Shown piece after piece: positions 1 to 8,530 of a stretch of DNA of 64,000 nucleotides. The stretch comes from Lachnospiraceae bacterium NC2008. Lineage in GTDB: Bacteria > Bacillota > Clostridia > Lachnospirales > Lachnospiraceae. The stretch covers positions 49,468 through 113,467 of the forward strand of contig JHWS01000007.1 of the NCBI GenBank assembly GCA_000687675.1, read 5' to 3'. A program made the position numbers and the translations under genes. The notes beneath the pieces were generated by a model. The model had not been told where the DNA came from. It did not search any database and saw only the letters and a list, made by a program, of their open reading frames with translations. Position 1 is the stretch's first letter. Each line of letters opens with the position of its first letter.

Positions 1-546
1 AAGTATATAAGAGGCGATTTATTCGTATATCCAAAGAGGTACCTTGGCCCAGCTGTGATGCTGGTAACTACCCTGGTATTATACGAACTTCTAAACCTAG
101 GCAGTAAGTATATAGAGAAGATTCTTATGTGCTCCGTAATCTTCCTGATGCTCCTCTTGCCATACAACCCATTCCACATCCTTTCCATCGATGACAAGAT
201 TGGCTGGGATGATTATAATAAGATGTATGAGCAAGCCGGCGTGGAACTTACTGAAGAAGATTGTGTCCTTTGCCTAGGCCCCGACCACTGCTTGTATTAC
301 GCCTTTCCGGCGTATAGTAGCCGTGATATGAGCGCATATGAAGCTAGTACTCCACCTGAGGAATGGGCTGAGAAAGTTAAAAGTTTCGACTATCTCCTTA
401 TTGAGGACTATAACCGAAACTTCCCAGAAACATATAAAGATATGTTTGAAGGTGGGATATCAAGTATAAAAAAATTAGCCCTATATAAGATAGAAACTAT
501 GGAAGATGGTAGTGTTAAGTTTGTAAGGTGTAGAGGGCAGTTATAA
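1..546 (+). CDS. C-terminal part of a membrane protein, cut by window edge
   Basis: The frame is open from base 1, so this is the 3' end of a gene that starts upstream; a GTG at 55 is an internal codon in my reading. About 181 residues are visible. Hydrophobic segments lie near the start (around residues 18-55), followed by a soluble tail of about 115 residues rich in acidic and aromatic residues. This layout resembles the end of GT-C type or other polytopic surface-polysaccharide membrane proteins, such as the one at 5313-7109. The family cannot be named from this fragment. It lies 25 bases before the VTC gene and is probably co-transcribed with it. Confidence 0.6.
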   Translation, partial: KYIRGDLFVYPKRYLGPAVMLVTTLVLYELLNLGSKYIEKILMCSVIFLMLLLPYNPFHILSIDDKIGWDDYNKMYEQAGVELTEEDCVLCLGPDHCLYYAFPAYSSRDMSAYEASTPPEEWAEKVKSFDYLLIEDYNRNFPETYKDMFEGGISSIKKLALYKIETMEDGSVKFVRCRGQL

Positions 547-571
547 GGTAAGTATTACAGCTTATTTATTA

Positions 572-1261
572 ATGGATCAGAATATTAAAACCTACAGAAA
601 AGAAATTAAATACATCATACCCTATGACAAGGCCCTTAAGATAAGAGAGGATATCTCCGCGACCTGCCAGGAAGACAGTCATAATGGGGATAGCGGTTAC
701 AGAATAAGAAGTTTATACTTTGATTCTCTATATAACCATGATTACTATACTAAAGTTAATGGTACCCAGGTAAGAAAGAAAATCAGGCTTAGAACCTATG
801 GGGATAGTCAGGTTTACAAGCTTGAATTAAAGCAAAAATCATCTGACAATCAGCTTAAGGAAAGCCTTATAGTATCAGAAGAGGATGCCCGCCTACTTGC
901 CTCCGGAGACTATGAAGTATTACAATCATATTTTGATAAGGATATTGCTGTTAGATTGTACAGCCTGCTAACAGCTGGTCTATACAAACCGGTGGTTCTT
1001 ATAGATTATGAGAGGCAGGCATACATCCATGATTTATATGATACTCGTATAACTATTGATAGCGCAGTAAAGGCTTCGGAAGTAGATTTTGATATAGAGA
1101 ACCAGGATATACTTATGAATCCTATCCTTGAGGACAGGTGTATACTGGAGATTAAGTACTCAGGTAAGCTGCTTGGCTTTATATCTGACCTCTTGTCTAA
1201 GTATAATCTTAATCAGGAATCATATTCTAAGTACGTCAGTGGTAGAATGATATATATTTAA
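572..1261 (+). CDS. VTC-domain protein (polyphosphate polymerase family)
   Basis: 229 residues spanning a VTC domain, the catalytic fold of eukaryotic vacuolar transporter chaperone polyphosphate polymerases. Visible features are the N-terminal R-x-E-x-K strand (RKEIKYII), the IRSLYFDS strand, the basic KKIRLRTYG strand and the acidic KLELKQK strand. These are the tunnel-lining basic and metal-binding residues known in the family. Bacterial VTC proteins commonly sit next to a DUF4956 membrane protein and a CotH protein, exactly as here. The substrate in this organism is unproven; polyphosphate synthesis or another nucleotide-tunnel chemistry is inferred from the family. The gene runs into the DUF4956 gene with a 16-base gap. 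Confidence 0.85.
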   Translation: MDQNIKTYRKEIKYIIPYDKALKIREDISATCQEDSHNGDSGYRIRSLYFDSLYNHDYYTKVNGTQVRKKIRLRTYGDSQVYKLELKQKSSDNQLKESLIVSEEDARLLASGDYEVLQSYFDKDIAVRLYSLLTAGLYKPVVLIDYERQAYIHDLYDTRITIDSAVKASEVDFDIENQDILMNPILEDRCILEIKYSGKLLGFISDLLSKYNLNQESYSKYVSGRMIYI

Positions 1262-1277
1262 TTGGATTGGTGGAATT

Positions 1278-1952
1278 ATGTCAAAGAAAGAGATATTCGA
1301 ATATTTTAGCTCTAATGCATACAGCTACAACCTAAAGCAGACATTTGTAATGCTACTTATTGGGCTGGCAGTTGGACTTGTGATTTACTTTACTTACTAT
1401 ATCTGCAGCGAGAAGGTTGTGTATAACAGGCGCTTTAACCTGTCTATACTTATTACAGTTCTAATTACTGACCTGATTATGCTACTTATATCATCTAATA
1501 TAGCAGTTTCTCTTGGTATGGTTGGTGCTCTTTCTATTGTTAGATTTAGAACGGCTATTAAGGACAGCCGGGATACCATATTTATCTTTTGGGCTATTGC
1601 TGAGGGACTGAGTGTTGGTACCAAGTCATTTAAAATGACTTATGCATCAGTTTTCTTTATCGCTATTATATTTATACTTGGTAGTAAGGTTATATCTACT
1701 AGTTATAAATATTTGATGGTGGTGTCGGCATCTAAAGATGGCGAGTTATGTAAACTAATAGAGGAGAAGTTAGCAACCTCTTGTAATTCATATAGGCTTA
1801 GAACTTCTGGTGCTGGTAAAGACAAGATGGAATTCATCTATGAGCTGAAGGCTAAGAAGGAGATTAGGTCAGACCTTGTGCTGGATATAGAAGGAATTGA
1901 AGGGGTTAATAAGGTTAATTGTGTGATTGAGTCGGGGGATATAGTTGGGTAA
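1278..1952 (+). CDS. DUF4956 membrane protein
   Basis: 224 residues. Three or four membrane segments lie in the first 150 residues, then a soluble alpha/beta tail of about 75 residues. The stretch LSIVRFRTAIKDSRDTIFIF followed by WAIAEGLSVG is the hallmark of DUF4956. The family is the usual membrane partner of bacterial VTC proteins, so it may anchor the polymerase or form its product channel (inference). A Shine-Dalgarno-like GGTGG precedes the ATG at 1278. The 3' end overlaps the next gene, which starts with TTG at 1945, by 8 bases, implying translational coupling. Confidence 0.85.
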   Translation: MSKKEIFEYFSSNAYSYNLKQTFVMLLIGLAVGLVIYFTYYICSEKVVYNRRFNLSILITVLITDLIMLLISSNIAVSLGMVGALSIVRFRTAIKDSRDTIFIFWAIAEGLSVGTKSFKMTYASVFFIAIIFILGSKVISTSYKYLMVVSASKDGELCKLIEEKLATSCNSYRLRTSGAGKDKMEFIYELKAKKEIRSDLVLDIEGIEGVNKVNCVIESGDIVG

Positions 1953-3588
1953 AAGTAATTTAGCAGGTTTTGCGGTTATAATATTTTCTTCTTTGCTGCT
2001 TGCCGGCGCCTTGTTTTTTATTAATGAAACCAATAGTAAGAAGGATTATGAGATAACATTTTCTAAAGAAGGTGGCTTTTATGAAGACGCCTTTTTTTTG
2101 GAGTTACAGGCATCTTCTAAGGTAAAGATTTATTATACTCTGGACGGCTCGGAGCCTACAAAGTCTTCTCTTCTTTATACCGAGCCTATCGAGATAAGCG
2201 ATGCCAGCCAGAATGACAACATCTGGTGCATGTCTACTGATGTATCAACTGGATTTCTTGATGATTATATAGAGGAGTACTGCCCTGACTATGATCCAGG
2301 TTATACCGTCCCAAATTTCAAAGTTGACAAATGCACTGTTATACGCGCCGTAGCCATCGATTCCACAGGCCACACCGGCGATATTTATACTAAGAATTAT
2401 TTTGTGGGATTTGCTGATAAAGTAGGTTATGACAATGTTAGATTTGTTTGCATCAACTGTGACCCAGCGGAGTTTTTTGGTTATAAATCGGGCATCTATG
2501 TTACAGGAAAGGAATTCGATAATTATCTTGTGTCTGACCAGTGGATTATAGATAAGAACGAGCGCCGAGATTCATGGGAGAACTGGTACTGCAACTACTC
2601 TTCCGGTAAAAATGCCGATGTTAATGTTCAGTGTTTTGACCAAGATGGCAAGCTTATTTTTGATGAAGCTGCTATTGCCACCATAAAAGGTGAAACATCT
2701 GTAGCATATAATCCAAAGAGCCTCAGAATCAAATTTGATGCAGGTAGACCGGATGTCTTTGAAGATGGCAAGCATTTGGATGGCTTCTGTCTTGAGGCTT
2801 GCGGCCAGGACAATATTATCCTTCTTCGTGACAAGATAGTTAACGATCTTTGCAAAGATACCCATATTGTTACTAGGGATTATATACCTTGCGTTTTGTT
2901 CTTGGACGGTGAGTACTGGGGCTATTACTATATCTCCCAGCTAACCGATAAGAACTTCTTCGACCAATATTATAACTGCACCGCCGGTGATGTGGTTTAT
3001 ATGGAAGATAGAAGAATTAACGTGGGAAATGCTGACGATATGACTGCTTATCAGGAAGCAGTTAATTATATCAAGACTAATGATATGTCAGTCAAGGCTA
3101 ATTATGACCAGGCCTGCCAGTACATCGATATGGACAGCTTTATAGACTACTATGCCGTAGAGTACATAATTGCCAACTGCGACTGGAGCGAATTTCAAAA
3201 TTACGGAGCATGGCAAACAAGAACACCACAGTACAAGTGGAACTATGTATTATTTGACCTTAATACTGCAACAATGGAATGCAAGTTAGCCTCCACCACT
3301 CCTCAGGAGTTCTTGAGATATGACGACACAATCTTCGGTCACCTTAGTCGTAACAGTGAGTTTAGCAATCAGTTTGATTATACAGTTAGTGAACTCTTAG
3401 AAAATCAGCTGAGCTATGCCTCTGTGTCTAGCTATATAGAGGATTATAAAGAGAAGCATCTGGAGAACCTAAAGCTGAACCAGAGAAGATTCTATAATTC
3501 GACCCGAGAAGAGGAGATTGAGAAAGAATTGGAAGAAGTTCAGGAGTTTTTTAGGGAGAGGGAGAAAGTAAGAAATTGGCCGGAATAG
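1945..3588 (+). CDS. CotH kinase family protein with chitobiase-like N-terminal domain
   Basis: 547 residues. A single N-terminal membrane anchor (about residues 6-26) is followed by a chitobiase/hexosaminidase C-terminal-like beta domain (about 35-150, with IYYTLDGSEPTKSS typical of that fold). A CotH domain follows (about 200-490), with KGETSVAYNPKSLRIKFDA, the LLRDKIVNDL helix and FLDGEYWGYYYISQ. CotH proteins are atypical protein kinases; the usual DxD-type metal motif near the C-terminal part reads FDLNTATME here, so activity is uncertain. The start is TTG inside the end of the DUF4956 gene. It forms the third member of a VTC/DUF4956/CotH operon and probably acts outside the membrane. 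Confidence 0.85.
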   Translation: MGKSNLAGFAVIIFSSLLLAGALFFINETNSKKDYEITFSKEGGFYEDAFFLELQASSKVKIYYTLDGSEPTKSSLLYTEPIEISDASQNDNIWCMSTDVSTGFLDDYIEEYCPDYDPGYTVPNFKVDKCTVIRAVAIDSTGHTGDIYTKNYFVGFADKVGYDNVRFVCINCDPAEFFGYKSGIYVTGKEFDNYLVSDQWIIDKNERRDSWENWYCNYSSGKNADVNVQCFDQDGKLIFDEAAIATIKGETSVAYNPKSLRIKFDAGRPDVFEDGKHLDGFCLEACGQDNIILLRDKIVNDLCKDTHIVTRDYIPCVLFLDGEYWGYYYISQLTDKNFFDQYYNCTAGDVVYMEDRRINVGNADDMTAYQEAVNYIKTNDMSVKANYDQACQYIDMDSFIDYYAVEYIIANCDWSEFQNYGAWQTRTPQYKWNYVLFDLNTATMECKLASTTPQEFLRYDDTIFGHLSRNSEFSNQFDYTVSELLENQLSYASVSSYIEDYKEKHLENLKLNQRRFYNSTREEEIEKELEEVQEFFREREKVRNWPE

Positions 3589-5291
3589 GATATTTACAAA
3601 AATTTAAAACTTCAGCATTTATCCTACTTTTTCCGGCTGTTATGCTGGGGATACTTAGTCCCCTTGAAATCTACGCCGGCAATAAGAGCGAGCTTTACTT
3701 TGGAATCAGCGACTTTATCTGGCTCTTTGCAGGTATCAGCCTGGCAGCAGTTGTGGTAGGGGCAGCTTTGCTTGCCCTGCTTCCAAAACTAATCAGGGGC
3801 TTCTGTCATATCAGCTGCTTTGCAGTCAGCTTTATGATGTATATCCAGAACATGTTCCTTAATAAGAAGCTTATTAAGACAGACGGTAGCAAGGTGGACT
3901 GGTCACAGTACGCTACCTACACCAAAATCAACACTGCCATCTGGATCATTGTGATCCTTGGCATCATCATAGGCTATTACCTAATCAAAAACCCAAAGAA
4001 GAATACAATCGTGGTCTACATCTCAGGGGTTCTGGCAGCTATCCAGCTTGTGGCAGCAGCCTCTGTCATCATGACCAATCCATATACAGTTGACAACGAC
4101 CATATCTACATCCTTAATCCTGACAGGGAGTTTAAGCTGGCTAAGGGGGACAACATCATCGTCATTATCCTGGACCGCTACAGCAATGGCCAGTTCGACC
4201 AGATGCTGGAGGACAGGCCTGAGGCCGCAGGCATTTATCAGGATTTTATTTACTATAACAACGCAAACAGCAAGTATAACTATACATTTCCATCTATTCC
4301 TTACATGATGACCCACGTGGATGCAAACTGTGATATCACAGCCAATGAATTCAAGGCAAATGTCTGGGAAGAGGGCATAAGTAAGGAATTCCACGATACT
4401 CTTGCCAGCCAGGGATACACCTACAACCTCTATACCAATTCCCAGCAAGCCATCTGCTATGACCCTGAGAATCTAATCGGCTCTGTGGATAATGTGGAAG
4501 AACTTCAGGATGTGAAGCGTACAATCAACAAGCCATATATGCTGTTTATTATGACTAAGACAAGCCTGCTTAAGTATGCACCTTACGCGGCTAAGCCGAG
4601 GCTGGAGATTCAGACATTCTACTATGATGGGATAGTGAATGTGGAGGGAATGAAGTACTGCTCCAGCGGCAATGACTCATTCTACAAGGGGCTAAAGGAA
4701 ACGGGGCTTTCTGTAGATGATTCTATGGAGAACCAGCTTGTTGTAGCTCATCTTACAGGCCTTCACAACCCGCTCAATATAGACGAGAATGGCAACTCGG
4801 TTCCGGACGACTCAGTGACTATCGAGCAATCCCAGCAGGGCATAAACCTGATGCTTGAGGAGTATTTTAACCAGCTTAAGGCCCTTGGAAAGTACGACGA
4901 ATCAACTATAATCATAACTTCGGATCACGGCAGGTATTTTGATACTTATGATCTGCAGCCACTATATCTGATAAAGCCAGCGAAGGATAACGCAAATGCC
5001 GGTGGCTCAATGGCTGCAGTAAATAGTTCACAAGGTGAATTAATTATAAATACAGCACCAATTTCAAGTGAGGATTTTATTCCAACCGTTCTGGATCTTA
5101 CAGGTCAGGACTATAGCAAGTACGGCACATCTATCTTTGACTGGAACGAAGGCGACTCTAGAGAAAGACAGAGCTACTTCCCTAATAATGGTTTTGACGT
5201 AATCACATATACTGGTGATAGGAACGATTTAAACCAGAAGGCTAAGGATGGGGATTACACCCATATAGATGCTAAAGAGGATTGGAACTAA
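3576..5291 (+). CDS. Membrane alkaline-phosphatase-superfamily protein, paralogue 1
   Basis: 571 residues. Four or five membrane segments lie in residues 10-170, followed by an extracellular sulfatase/phosphotransferase-fold domain. Visible metal and active-site features are IVIILD (Asp near residue 199), the Thr of YTFPSIPYM (near 233) and TSDHG (near 450). The Thr occupies the position of the sulfatase Cys/Ser nucleophile. That favours a phosphotransferase of the LtaS/phosphoethanolamine type over a sulfatase (inference). TTG start at 3576 behind a GGAGAGGGAG ribosome site, overlapping the CotH gene by 13 bases. It is the first of five paralogues in the window and the only one in the GC-richer block. 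Confidence 0.8.
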   Translation: MAGIGYLQKFKTSAFILLFPAVMLGILSPLEIYAGNKSELYFGISDFIWLFAGISLAAVVVGAALLALLPKLIRGFCHISCFAVSFMMYIQNMFLNKKLIKTDGSKVDWSQYATYTKINTAIWIIVILGIIIGYYLIKNPKKNTIVVYISGVLAAIQLVAAASVIMTNPYTVDNDHIYILNPDREFKLAKGDNIIVIILDRYSNGQFDQMLEDRPEAAGIYQDFIYYNNANSKYNYTFPSIPYMMTHVDANCDITANEFKANVWEEGISKEFHDTLASQGYTYNLYTNSQQAICYDPENLIGSVDNVEELQDVKRTINKPYMLFIMTKTSLLKYAPYAAKPRLEIQTFYYDGIVNVEGMKYCSSGNDSFYKGLKETGLSVDDSMENQLVVAHLTGLHNPLNIDENGNSVPDDSVTIEQSQQGINLMLEEYFNQLKALGKYDESTIIITSDHGRYFDTYDLQPLYLIKPAKDNANAGGSMAAVNSSQGELIINTAPISSEDFIPTVLDLTGQDYSKYGTSIFDWNEGDSRERQSYFPNNGFDVITYTGDRNDLNQKAKDGDYTHIDAKEDWN

Positions 5292-5312
5292 GGTATTAAT
5301 ATAAGGATAATA

Positions 5313-7109
5313 ATGAAGAAATCTACTTACATATATACAGGGATAATAATCATATTCTTTGCAGTTTTCTGCATCATCAATTTCTGTGGATTTGAGAGCT
5401 TTTGCGATTCAGATATGTATCAGGATGTCTATGTCTCAAAGCTTATTTGGAATAGTAAGTCTATCTTTCCGCCTAACTGGACATTTAGCAACCAGTACTT
5501 TGTACTGGCGGCTCCAAATATTGCAGCTGTTGTTTACGGCATAACTGGCAGCATGAACCTGTCTATGGAGCTGGCTACTACAATATATACCCTGCTTATA
5601 TTGGCGGCATTTGCCTATATGATAAAGGCAGTAACTAGCAACAAAATAGTGATTCTTGTGTCTATCATATGCTTTATGGCAGCAGTTACCGGATATGACA
5701 TAGTTAACACCCACCAGGGACAGCTGTATTTCCTGATGGTGTCATATTATGCAAGCTATATATTTACCGTATTCTTGGTGTATGGGGTGTATCTTAGGTA
5801 TTTATTTGCAAATAGAGAGGAAAAATTTACAGTAAAGGCTCCTGAATCAAATGACTCTGTATTAAAGGACGCTATATCAGATAAGTGTAATAATAGCGTT
5901 GTAAATCACCCTGGCATTTTAGCTTACATCATCGCCATAATTTTCACAATAGCCACTGGTATGCAGAGTCTGCGCCAGACTGCTATTATGATCCTTCCGC
6001 TAGCATTTGTAGAGGGGATTAGATTCTTCTATAAAGTAATCGGTAAATCCTACACCAAAAAGGACTGGGCCGTAACATGGAAGATGGCAAGTCTTGCCAT
6101 AACAAATATCATAGCTTACCTATTAGTAGCAGTTGTTATCAAACCATCCCATTGTGTCCTTTATGGTGGAACCGGTATAAGAAGCATCTCTACATGGGGC
6201 CAGGGCTTCGTAAAGTCAGCTGGAAACCTTGCAAAGATAACCGGAATCCAGAGCCTCTGGGGAGCAAAGAATTATAAGCAGAATATAGTATTAGGATTAA
6301 TCGCGGTGATGGTAATCTGCGTCGTTATATATGCAGTGGTATCAGCAATTGTAACCGTAATTAAAACTGCCATAGGAAAGGCAAGTGATAATGTCAACGA
6401 CAGCAGTGTTACAGTAAGCGACCCTAAAAAAGCTACTGAAAGACAAATTCAACCTATACATGTTTTAATCATATTGTTCTTCCTAGGCATCTTATCAATC
6501 GGCGCTATGGGAACCCTTATGGATATTAAAATCAGGGATATATATTTCTTTATGTGGTATCCATTGGTGGCAACTTCACTAACATACCTATTAATAGGAA
6601 AACCTACTATCGAAGCAAACGCAGATATTCAGAATCAAAGCGATGAAGCAATCAACAAAAATAACGCTAGCAATGCAGCAAATAGATACGTCGAACTGGC
6701 GATAGTAATCCTTATGTCTATTGCCTTCATAATCAGCTATGGTAGTAGCGCTATAAACGCCTTAAACACTACTAAAACCCAGGACCAACTTACCTGCCAG
6801 TTCCTAGAAGAAAACCATATCCACTACCTTTACGGCCACTGGAACACCGTCCCAGAAATCGCAGTTTTCTCCGACGGCTCCATAACCCCTGGTGGCTGGT
6901 ACACCACTATATACGACCCAATAGACTACCTTAACCCAAAGGGAATATATGAAGACAACCACAACGGCGAAGCCGTCTACCTAATCCTCCCAGAGGAAAA
7001 ATCCGAAGCATTAAAAATAGCCAGGGACCGTGGAATAACCCTAAACCAAATCTATTCCACCCCAGCCTACACCATCTACACCGCCGATGGCCAATTGATG
7101 GAACAATAA
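5313..7109 (+). CDS. Polytopic membrane protein, possibly GT-C glycosyltransferase
   Basis: 598 residues with about ten hydrophobic segments. There is an early acidic loop (ESFCDSDMYQD, about residues 30-42) after the first segment, as in GT-C lipid-linked sugar transferases. A soluble C-terminal domain of about 120 residues contains YLYGHWNTVPEIAV. A hydrophilic insert lies near residues 165-195 and a Ser/Thr/Lys-rich one near 355-380. I do not recognise a named family. It ends the GC-richer surface-polysaccharide block; the next gene starts the accessory island 137 bases later. Confidence 0.6.
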   Translation: MKKSTYIYTGIIIIFFAVFCIINFCGFESFCDSDMYQDVYVSKLIWNSKSIFPPNWTFSNQYFVLAAPNIAAVVYGITGSMNLSMELATTIYTLLILAAFAYMIKAVTSNKIVILVSIICFMAAVTGYDIVNTHQGQLYFLMVSYYASYIFTVFLVYGVYLRYLFANREEKFTVKAPESNDSVLKDAISDKCNNSVVNHPGILAYIIAIIFTIATGMQSLRQTAIMILPLAFVEGIRFFYKVIGKSYTKKDWAVTWKMASLAITNIIAYLLVAVVIKPSHCVLYGGTGIRSISTWGQGFVKSAGNLAKITGIQSLWGAKNYKQNIVLGLIAVMVICVVIYAVVSAIVTVIKTAIGKASDNVNDSSVTVSDPKKATERQIQPIHVLIILFFLGILSIGAMGTLMDIKIRDIYFFMWYPLVATSLTYLLIGKPTIEANADIQNQSDEAINKNNASNAANRYVELAIVILMSIAFIISYGSSAINALNTTKTQDQLTCQFLEENHIHYLYGHWNTVPEIAVFSDGSITPGGWYTTIYDPIDYLNPKGIYEDNHNGEAVYLILPEEKSEALKIARDRGITLNQIYSTPAYTIYTADGQLMEQ

Positions 7110-7246
7110 CAATAAAAAATAATCTACAAATTATAAATTATGATATAATATAATTACAAAGAGGTTGAAAAGAACAAATAGTATTGATAGAATCAAAGAA
7201 CACCTTTTATTTTAACGAAAGATTATAAAGAAAGGAGAAACGATAT

Positions 7247-7420
7247 ATGGCAACATCAACATTTAAAAAAGATTTTAGATTAGCTAATTCTAAAGAAGCC
7301 GATGTATTTGCAGAGGCTATGAGTACTATTGGTTCTCCTACATTAAAGAAGAACTTTAAGTCCTCATACAAAAGTGAAAAAGAAGTTAGGGATGTCTTAA
7401 GAAAGGCATTGAGTAAGTAA
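7247..7420 (+). CDS. Small protein, probable antitoxin of GNAT toxin
   Basis: 57 residues, preceded by AAAGGAGAAA with good spacing to the ATG at 7247. It is basic and helical with no membrane segment (starts MATSTFKKDF, ends VRDVLRKALSK). The stop at 7418-7420 is one base before the ATG of the GNAT gene. A short helical protein directly ahead of a GNAT toxin-like gene is the standard arrangement of GNAT-type toxin-antitoxin pairs, hence the call. A possible TATAAT box lies at 7144-7149 with no clear -35. Confidence 0.55.
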   Translation: MATSTFKKDFRLANSKEADVFAEAMSTIGSPTLKKNFKSSYKSEKEVRDVLRKALSK

Positions 7421-7421
7421 T

Positions 7422-8003
7422 ATGAAGAATCATATAGTATTATCTTTGAGAGAATTACTTCAAAATGGATATGACGAAAATAAGATAATTGATTCGTTTA
7501 AAGGATTTAAATGTCCTCTGGAGAAAGATCTGGAGGACTTTTTAATTAACAATGCGATTCGCTATGAAAAAGGCAATATTGGAAAAACCTATTTGTTTAT
7601 AAATTCCAAAGAACTTGAAGAATCAAGATTTGTTGTAGATGCGTATGTTACTTTAGCAACTAAATCAATTGATATATCTGCTATGTCAGGAAAAGCAAAA
7701 AGGAAAATGCTAGGAAATTACCCAGGAAGAGACGCTATAAATAACATATCAGCCTTTTTGATTGGTCAATTGGGTAGGTCAGAAGGATGCAATTCAGAAG
7801 AGATATCAGGTGAAGACTTACTTAATGAATGTTACGCTATTTTTAAACAAGCCAGTGAGTTAGTTGGTGGTGAATTAATAATACTGGAATGCCGAGAGCA
7901 TATGTATGAAAAGTTTTATGAACACCAAGGATTTAAAAAAATCAGGGATTCATTAAATGAAGATGGCTTATTTGAGCTATACAAGAAATTAAATTTTGAA
8001 TAG
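7422..8003 (+). CDS. GNAT acetyltransferase, probable toxin of a type II TA pair
   Basis: 193 residues. The C-terminal half has the GNAT end signature ELIILECREHMYEKFYEHQG with FKKI following, and INNISAFLIGQLGRSE resembles the central GNAT strand and CoA loop. The first 60 residues form a helical extension. GNAT toxins of this kind acetylate aminoacyl-tRNA; that target is inferred. The pair with the 57-residue upstream protein supports a TA role. It ends at a strong bidirectional terminator. Confidence 0.6.
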   Translation: MKNHIVLSLRELLQNGYDENKIIDSFKGFKCPLEKDLEDFLINNAIRYEKGNIGKTYLFINSKELEESRFVVDAYVTLATKSIDISAMSGKAKRKMLGNYPGRDAINNISAFLIGQLGRSEGCNSEEISGEDLLNECYAIFKQASELVGGELIILECREHMYEKFYEHQGFKKIRDSLNEDGLFELYKKLNFE

Positions 8004-8016
8004 AAAAATTTATATA

Positions 8017-8055
8017 AAAAACTAACCAGCCCACTACGAACTGGTTAGTTTTTTA
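8017..8055. terminator. Bidirectional intrinsic terminator
   Basis: A 13-bp perfect stem, AAAAACTAACCAG (8017-8029) with CTGGTTAGTTTTT (8041-8053), encloses an 11-base loop. A run of A precedes it and a run of T follows. It separates the plus-strand GNAT gene from the minus-strand XRE gene and contains the end of the latter (stop at 8034-8036). Confidence 0.85.
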
Positions 8056-8378
8056 TAATACGCAAGAATCCTTTTTCCCAACTCCGACTCCGGATCCATA
8101 ATTTCACACGCCAATTCATATTGCAAAGTATTATTTTCCTTAGAAATATATATAGAATCTGCCTCTGGATTATCTGTTTCCCCAGTTAAATATGCAACAG
8201 ATGTTTCTAGTTGAGTAGCTATAAAAATAAGCATCTGTGGGGATGGAGATCGAAGTCCCTGTTCATAGCGCAGGTAGCCTATAGGTGATAATCCAACTAA
8301 TTTGGCGGCCTGGGCTTTATTTAATTTCTTTAATTTACGAGCAGATATAAGTCTTTCAGGAATTAATTCATATTTCAT
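8034..8378 (-). CDS. XRE-family transcriptional regulator
   Basis: 114 residues. A helix-turn-helix of the Cro/C1 type covers about residues 8-65 (KLNKAQAAKLVGLSPIGYLR then YEQGLRSPS). It is followed by a short acidic tail with a helical end. I chose the ATG at 8378 because GGGAG lies 8 bases upstream; an upstream ATG at 8411 would add 11 residues without a ribosome site. It is divergent from the AAA ATPase gene. The perfect dyad at 8482-8509 in between is the likely operator, so it probably represses the ATPase gene. Confidence 0.8.
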   Translation of the reverse strand: MKYELIPERLISARKLKKLNKAQAAKLVGLSPIGYLRYEQGLRSPSPQMLIFIATQLETSVAYLTGETDNPEADSIYISKENNTLQYELACEIMDPESELGKRILAYYKKLTSS

Positions 8379-8450
8379 AGTAAATACTCCCATTAATCTA
8401 AAGAATATCATAACAAAGTCCTCTAAGCGAGGCTATATTTCAAAATGCTG

Positions 8451-8479
8451 TTGACATCTCCAAAAAAGCATAATAATAT
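8451..8479 (+). promoter_or_regulatory. Sigma-A-type promoter of the AAA ATPase gene
   Basis: TTGACA (8451-8456) lies 17 bases from TAATAT (8474-8479). A second -10-like TATAAT is at 8477-8482. The transcript would start inside the dyad at 8482-8509. Confidence 0.7.
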
Positions 8480-8481
8480 AA

Positions 8482-8509
8482 TGACCATCGGTTATATAAC
8501 CAACGGTCA
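8482..8509. promoter_or_regulatory. Dyad operator between XRE repressor and AAA ATPase
   Basis: TGACC-N3-GGTTATATAACC-N3-GGTCA is a perfect 28-bp two-fold arrangement, with a 12-bp palindrome at its centre (8490-8501). It lies directly downstream of the -10 box, where a bound repressor would block initiation. The XRE protein encoded next door is the natural ligand (inference). Confidence 0.7.
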
Positions 8510-8530
8510 CAAAAAATTATGAAGGAGTAA

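Noticed and set aside
2572..2865. Minus-strand frames inside the CotH gene
   Set aside because: Shadows of the CotH coding sequence.
4023..4448. Minus-strand 141-codon frame inside paralogue 1
   Set aside because: Lies opposite a well-supported gene; shadow frame with no start signal.
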